From Tritrichomonas musculus (lineage: Eukaryota > Parabasalia > Tritrichomonadida > Tritrichomonadidae): a stretch of 64,000 nt of DNA. Position 1 is the first letter of the stretch, and each line of letters opens with the position of its first letter. Positions 60,454-64,000 of this stretch are shown one piece after another. The notes beneath the pieces are model-generated. The model was given only the letters and a program-made list of their open reading frames with translations. It was not told the DNA's origin and did not search any database. The position numbers and the translations under genes are program-made. Location: contig JAPFFF010000037.1 of assembly GCA_039105265.1 (NCBI GenBank), forward strand, positions 1,054,001 through 1,118,000. The letters are read 5' to 3'.

Positions 60454-60771
60454 TTATGCTTCAGACACAGGTTTATATTTCAGTTTGCTTCTACTTTTCC
60501 GAAATTTGCCATTTGGGTCTTCACAAAATAAATCTAAATGTGCAATCTTTAACTTACCAGGATCACTATTTCTATAGAAAGTAATGATACTTGACCTGTG
60601 AAATTTCTTTGGTGCTTTCACAATCGTACAATTATATTCTTCAAATAACTTCTCAACATTTGAAATATCATATTTAGCCGTCAAAGTGAAGTCACCATGT
60701 TTATTCATTAACACAATTCTTTTGAAATACATACCTTCTGAATCTTCAATGTCGATCTTTGGTTGACTCAT
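60454..60771 (-). CDS. small Polinton protein starting inside the right terminal repeat
   Basis: 105 residues. The first residues (MSQPKID) lie in the terminal repeat and match the start of the polymerase at the other end (MSQPTID). The rest (NVEKLFEEYNCTIVKAPKKFHRSS, AHLDLFCEDPNGKFR) is alpha/beta and basic at the end. No family recognised. Transcription presumably starts in the terminal repeat, as for the polymerase. Confidence 0.65.
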   Translation of the reverse strand: MSQPKIDIEDSEGMYFKRIVLMNKHGDFTLTAKYDISNVEKLFEEYNCTIVKAPKKFHRSSIITFYRNSDPGKLKIAHLDLFCEDPNGKFRKSRSKLKYKPVSEA

Positions 60772-61106
60772 CTTTTCTTTGCCTCCGCATTAAAAAAATT
60801 ATCCCTTACAAAAAGATTGATATCTTCCTGTACACCATTTTTCATGAAAAATTACATCTTTTGCATTCTCTTTTTGTATCAAAAACGACGCAAATTCGGA
60901 CATTATTTTTGGTCTCAAACCACCTCAAAACATCCATTTTTGGGCACTTTTTCTTAAAATATACTGTTTTCAAGTTTGAGCTCCTAGTATTGAAACATGA
61001 CTCTGAAAATGAATGCTAGAAGACAGGTCTACCTTCGTATTGAAAATCGGACCCGAAACTCAAGGCCAAAATATCTTCCGGAAGAATTCGTCATCACTTA
61101 AGTAGT
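60751..61106 (-). repeat. Polinton right terminal inverted repeat
   Basis: Reverse complement of 37383-37738, about 93% alike by eye. Bounded by the target duplication ATACC at 61107-61111. Confidence 0.95.
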
Positions 61107-63420
61107 ATACCAGAAGACGCCAAGACCATATTTGCTTCTTTCAACTTCTTTGCTCCCATGTAAATTTGAATTTTCTCTTCTTTGTTGAAAGCAATCTTAA
61201 AATCTTCTTGCACATCATCATTGAATTCAGTAGAACCAATTGAATCTTCAATTTTATTTTTCGCATCCCTTTCAGCGGATTCTTTTGCTAATTTTTCATA
61301 TTGAGTTGGGTTGCTATTGAACAGATCGTAAGCTTCTATTTGAACTGTATTATAAAAATCTGGGGAAAGGAACAATTTTTAAATTTGTTGAATAATTGTA
61401 ATAATATCAGCAGATGGAATGTAATATGTACCAATAATACCAATGCAAATATTGATATCAGAAGAAACATTAATGTGACAAGGAACAGATACGAATCTGA
61501 AAATGGATGGCTGAACAGGATATAGATATGATAACATCAACATCTTCCTGTATATCAAAGAGGTCGAACAAAGCATCTTCATTCAACTTGGCCTCTTTGA
61601 TATCACCTGTATATAAAGCAAAAATGTATATATCTTTCAATAACTCTTTCATTATCTTACATTCTTTCTTATCTTCTATCTTAACTAACACCTAATCGTA
61701 ATTCATTCTCTTTGTATCGATTATATTAACTATCTCAGCTCGTTGTTTATCAATATTAGATATCAACATATTAACAGAGATGTTTCAATTATTTCTCTTA
61801 TTAATTCATAGATTAATGATTATGTAATCTCTAATGCATGCAAAGTGTTTAATATCATCAGCAGTTGCACTTATATATGCAACGCGATCGAACTCTCTGG
61901 TTATCTCAATTAATCCAATATGTTGTGATAACAAGTGGTCTTCATCAATCACTAGAAAGAAATCTAGTCCTTGTTCTTTCATATAGTACTCTTCGATTAA
62001 GACACCAAAGCACTTAAAGAAGTAGTAATAATTATATTAACTTCATTATGTACAGCTTTTTTGAACTATTTAAACCCATTATCATTAATGCACAATCAAA
62101 TGGAATTAATATTGATATCAGAAAATTTGGTATAGAACTCTTCAGCTATATTTTACGTTGGAAGTATAACCATAAACCTGTCTGTTTTATGTGAGTATAT
62201 CTATTTACGAATCTCTCCAGATTTACCAGAACCAATTGTTGCTTCACAGATGAACTTCTTGGACCTAATTTGCTTAGTAATCTTAAATAAATCATACTTA
62301 TTTTGGTTCATACTTAGATAATCATCATAATCCATATAATCAATTCTATTTCCATTCTCATCACAAAGTTCTATATCATGATATCAACTTGTTCTCCATT
62401 AGTTATATTTTCAATCGTAGTTTCATCTTTTAATGGCTTACTGTTCTTATCGAAGTAACCTTCACACTGTATAGTGGATACTCTTTCAGGAATCTCATCA
62501 AACATCTACTATTGTATATATGATGGATCTTGTACTTCAGGAGTAGGTATTGGCTGGACTTGTTCTGGTTGTTCTTTCAATAAGACACTATCATCACGAA
62601 AGTCAATCATGGACATTATTAGTCCTTCATTATATGCCACAATAGTCATTCCTTATCTGCTACGATTAGTTCTACTTTATAGGACACAATCTCGCAAATG
62701 TCATATATGAACCTTGTATAGAATTGTTTGGAAACGATTTCATATTATTTTAGCCAATCTCTCTTATTTAATGGTTTATTTAGCCATTATTCTAGGTTAT
62801 CATTAATGAAAATGTCATATATAGATCTATCGTAGATATATATCTTTATTCTCATGCCATATTTAGCATTGTTATAAATACAATTACAGCTGATTTTGAG
62901 AGGTTTTCGTCAATTAAAATAGCTGTCAGGCATATGTGGAAGGTTTATGCTAACTTAATCAAAGATGACAAAAATGTTAATTTTTGGTAGGATGAATGAA
63001 TTAGGGCTAGGGATGTGTTTAAGATACCTAGTGTCTGGAGCACTCACCAGTATTACTAATACATGAAAGCTTAATTGAGATAACCAAAGAATTTGATTAA
63101 GTAGCATTAATAAGTGCGACTGCTGATGATATTAAACACTTTGTTTGCCTTAAATTACTATATAATCGTTAATTCATGTATTAATGAGAGATATAATCGA
63201 AACATCTATATTAATAAGTTGATACCAGATGTGACTGAACAACGAGCAGAAATAGTGAACTTAATTGATTGAAAGAGAATGAATTAAGATATGGTTTTAG
63301 TTAAGATGAAAGATAAGAAAGAGTATAAGATATTGAAAGATCTCTTGAAAGATAGATACAAGGTCATATACAGCAGATAATAAGGAGGCTAGGTTGGACG
63401 AAGATGAATTATTCGAAAAA
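61107..63420 (-). pseudogene. SF2-helicase-like fossil element flanking the Polinton (broken, many breaks)
   Basis: Minus-strand remains include a P-loop (ATIGSGKSGE), a DEDH-type box (VIDEDHLLSQ) and an SATADDI motif, the order of an SF2 helicase of the kind found in large DNA viruses and related elements. The region 63,010-63,420 is a diverged inverted copy of 61,560-61,930 and carries the SATADDI motif again. The whole is broken many times and older than the Polinton that split it. The family cannot be fixed from sequence alone. Confidence 0.55.
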
Positions 63421-64000
63421 AGTGCTAATGCTATTATATCGACCTCATCAATCCAGAATTGACAATTTATTAAAGAGAATATTCTATATATATATTGGTC
63501 TAAGCATATATCAGTACTAGTAGTATATATTTAGAGGTGTTTCTGCATTTCATGCTTTCCAGCCTCTTAAAAGCCAATGACGAGCCATCATAACCGTCGG
63601 GAACCGTTTATTTTAGTGCGACAGAGCAATTTTTTTAGGTTTTTGTCCGAAAAAAAAAAGCTAAAAAATATATGTTTTTATCATGAATGATGACCCGGAG
63701 GTGAATTTTCAAGCATAGAAGTTCAAACCCCGAATTTTTATATACAAAAAAAAAAAAAAAAAAAAAAAAAAAATAAAAATAAGAGGTACGAGAACTACCT
63801 TTGGTTAACCAATTTATTTCAAATTTAGATATTTATTTACACAGGTAAAATAATGTATAATTAATGTATAATTGTTTAATTTGGTTCGCTACAAGTAATA
63901 GTATATTGATTTTAAAATTGAATATGAGAAAATAAACAATTCAAATTTTTATTTCTAAAAAAATAAAAAAAGAGCACCAAATAATTTGTTTTTTAAGGTA
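63421..64000. other. non-coding right end with an A run
   Basis: No gene. A run of 28 A at 63746-63773 follows a stretch with a B-box-like GTTCAAACCCC; a worn short interspersed element is possible but not shown. Confidence 0.5.

Larger units (their letters stand above)
37383..61106. mobile_element. Maverick/Polinton element (fossil, about two breaks)
   Basis: 23,724 bp, bounded by ~356-bp terminal inverted repeats and a 5-bp duplication ATACC (37378-37382 and 61107-61111). It carries the Polinton hallmark set: protein-primed DNA polymerase B, retrovirus-like integrase, A32/FtsK-HerA packaging ATPase and double-jelly-roll capsid protein, plus KilA-N, nuclease, fibre-like and small genes. I recognised no adenain-type protease. 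The two terminal repeats are roughly 93% alike with differences in patches, and most genes read through, so the insertion is fairly young; about two breaks are visible. Confidence 0.95.

Noticed and set aside
63700-63775. SINE with poly-A tail
   Set aside because: There is an A run and a B-box-like string but no A box, no tRNA folding and no visible target duplication.

Overview
The window looks like nuclear DNA of a parabasalid protist, most likely a Tritrichomonas (T. foetus-like). The pointers are strong AT-richness, mostly uninterrupted genes packed 300-1000 bp apart, short trichomonad-type initiator motifs (TCAYW) just before several start codons, BspA-like leucine-rich repeat surface proteins, DUF3447-type ankyrin proteins, a Tvmar1-like mariner and a very large Maverick/Polinton. 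The species is inference; I could not run a database search.

Bases 1-37,244 are host chromosome. In order: the C-terminal end of a HEAT-repeat (importin-like) gene; a coiled-coil protein; a CUE+Smr protein resembling the no-go-decay nuclease Cue2; two divergent BspA-like genes, one of which is a wreck containing a whole mariner; a fragment of an ankyrin-kinase; an Asn/Ser-rich coiled-coil protein; a Qa-SNARE; an ankyrin gene whose repeats are each separated by an AT-rich spacer; small relics (papain-like peptidase end, toxin-like end, DsbA-like thioredoxin); a BACK/discoidin-like protein; an ABCA half transporter; a long TKL kinase; a divergent Rab-like GTPase; and histone H2B.

Bases 37,383-61,106 are one 23.7-kb Maverick/Polinton with 356-bp terminal inverted repeats and a 5-bp target duplication (ATACC). 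It carries a giant protein-primed DNA polymerase with what looks like a C-terminal primase (AEP) domain, a PD-(D/E)XK nuclease, a retrovirus-like integrase, a KilA-N protein, two fibre-like proteins, an A32-type packaging ATPase, a major capsid protein and several small unassigned genes. Most genes look whole; about two breaks are visible, so it is a fossil but a fairly young one. Genes are packed tail-to-tail or head-to-head with gaps of tens of bases. The one large non-coding gap (48,352-49,218) holds repeated motifs related to the terminal repeats, then a GC-richer stretch full of hairpins that may be a structured RNA.

The Polinton sits inside an older, broken element (37,245-37,382 and 61,107 to about 63,420) with SF2-helicase-like remains, whose outer parts form a diverged inverted duplication. 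The last 580 bases show no gene.

The points most worth a second look are the regularly interrupted ankyrin repeats (possible micro-introns), the polymerase-primase fusion, the iterated motif plus structured RNA inside the Polinton, and the mariner whose removal would restore the BspA reading frame into a transmembrane segment.
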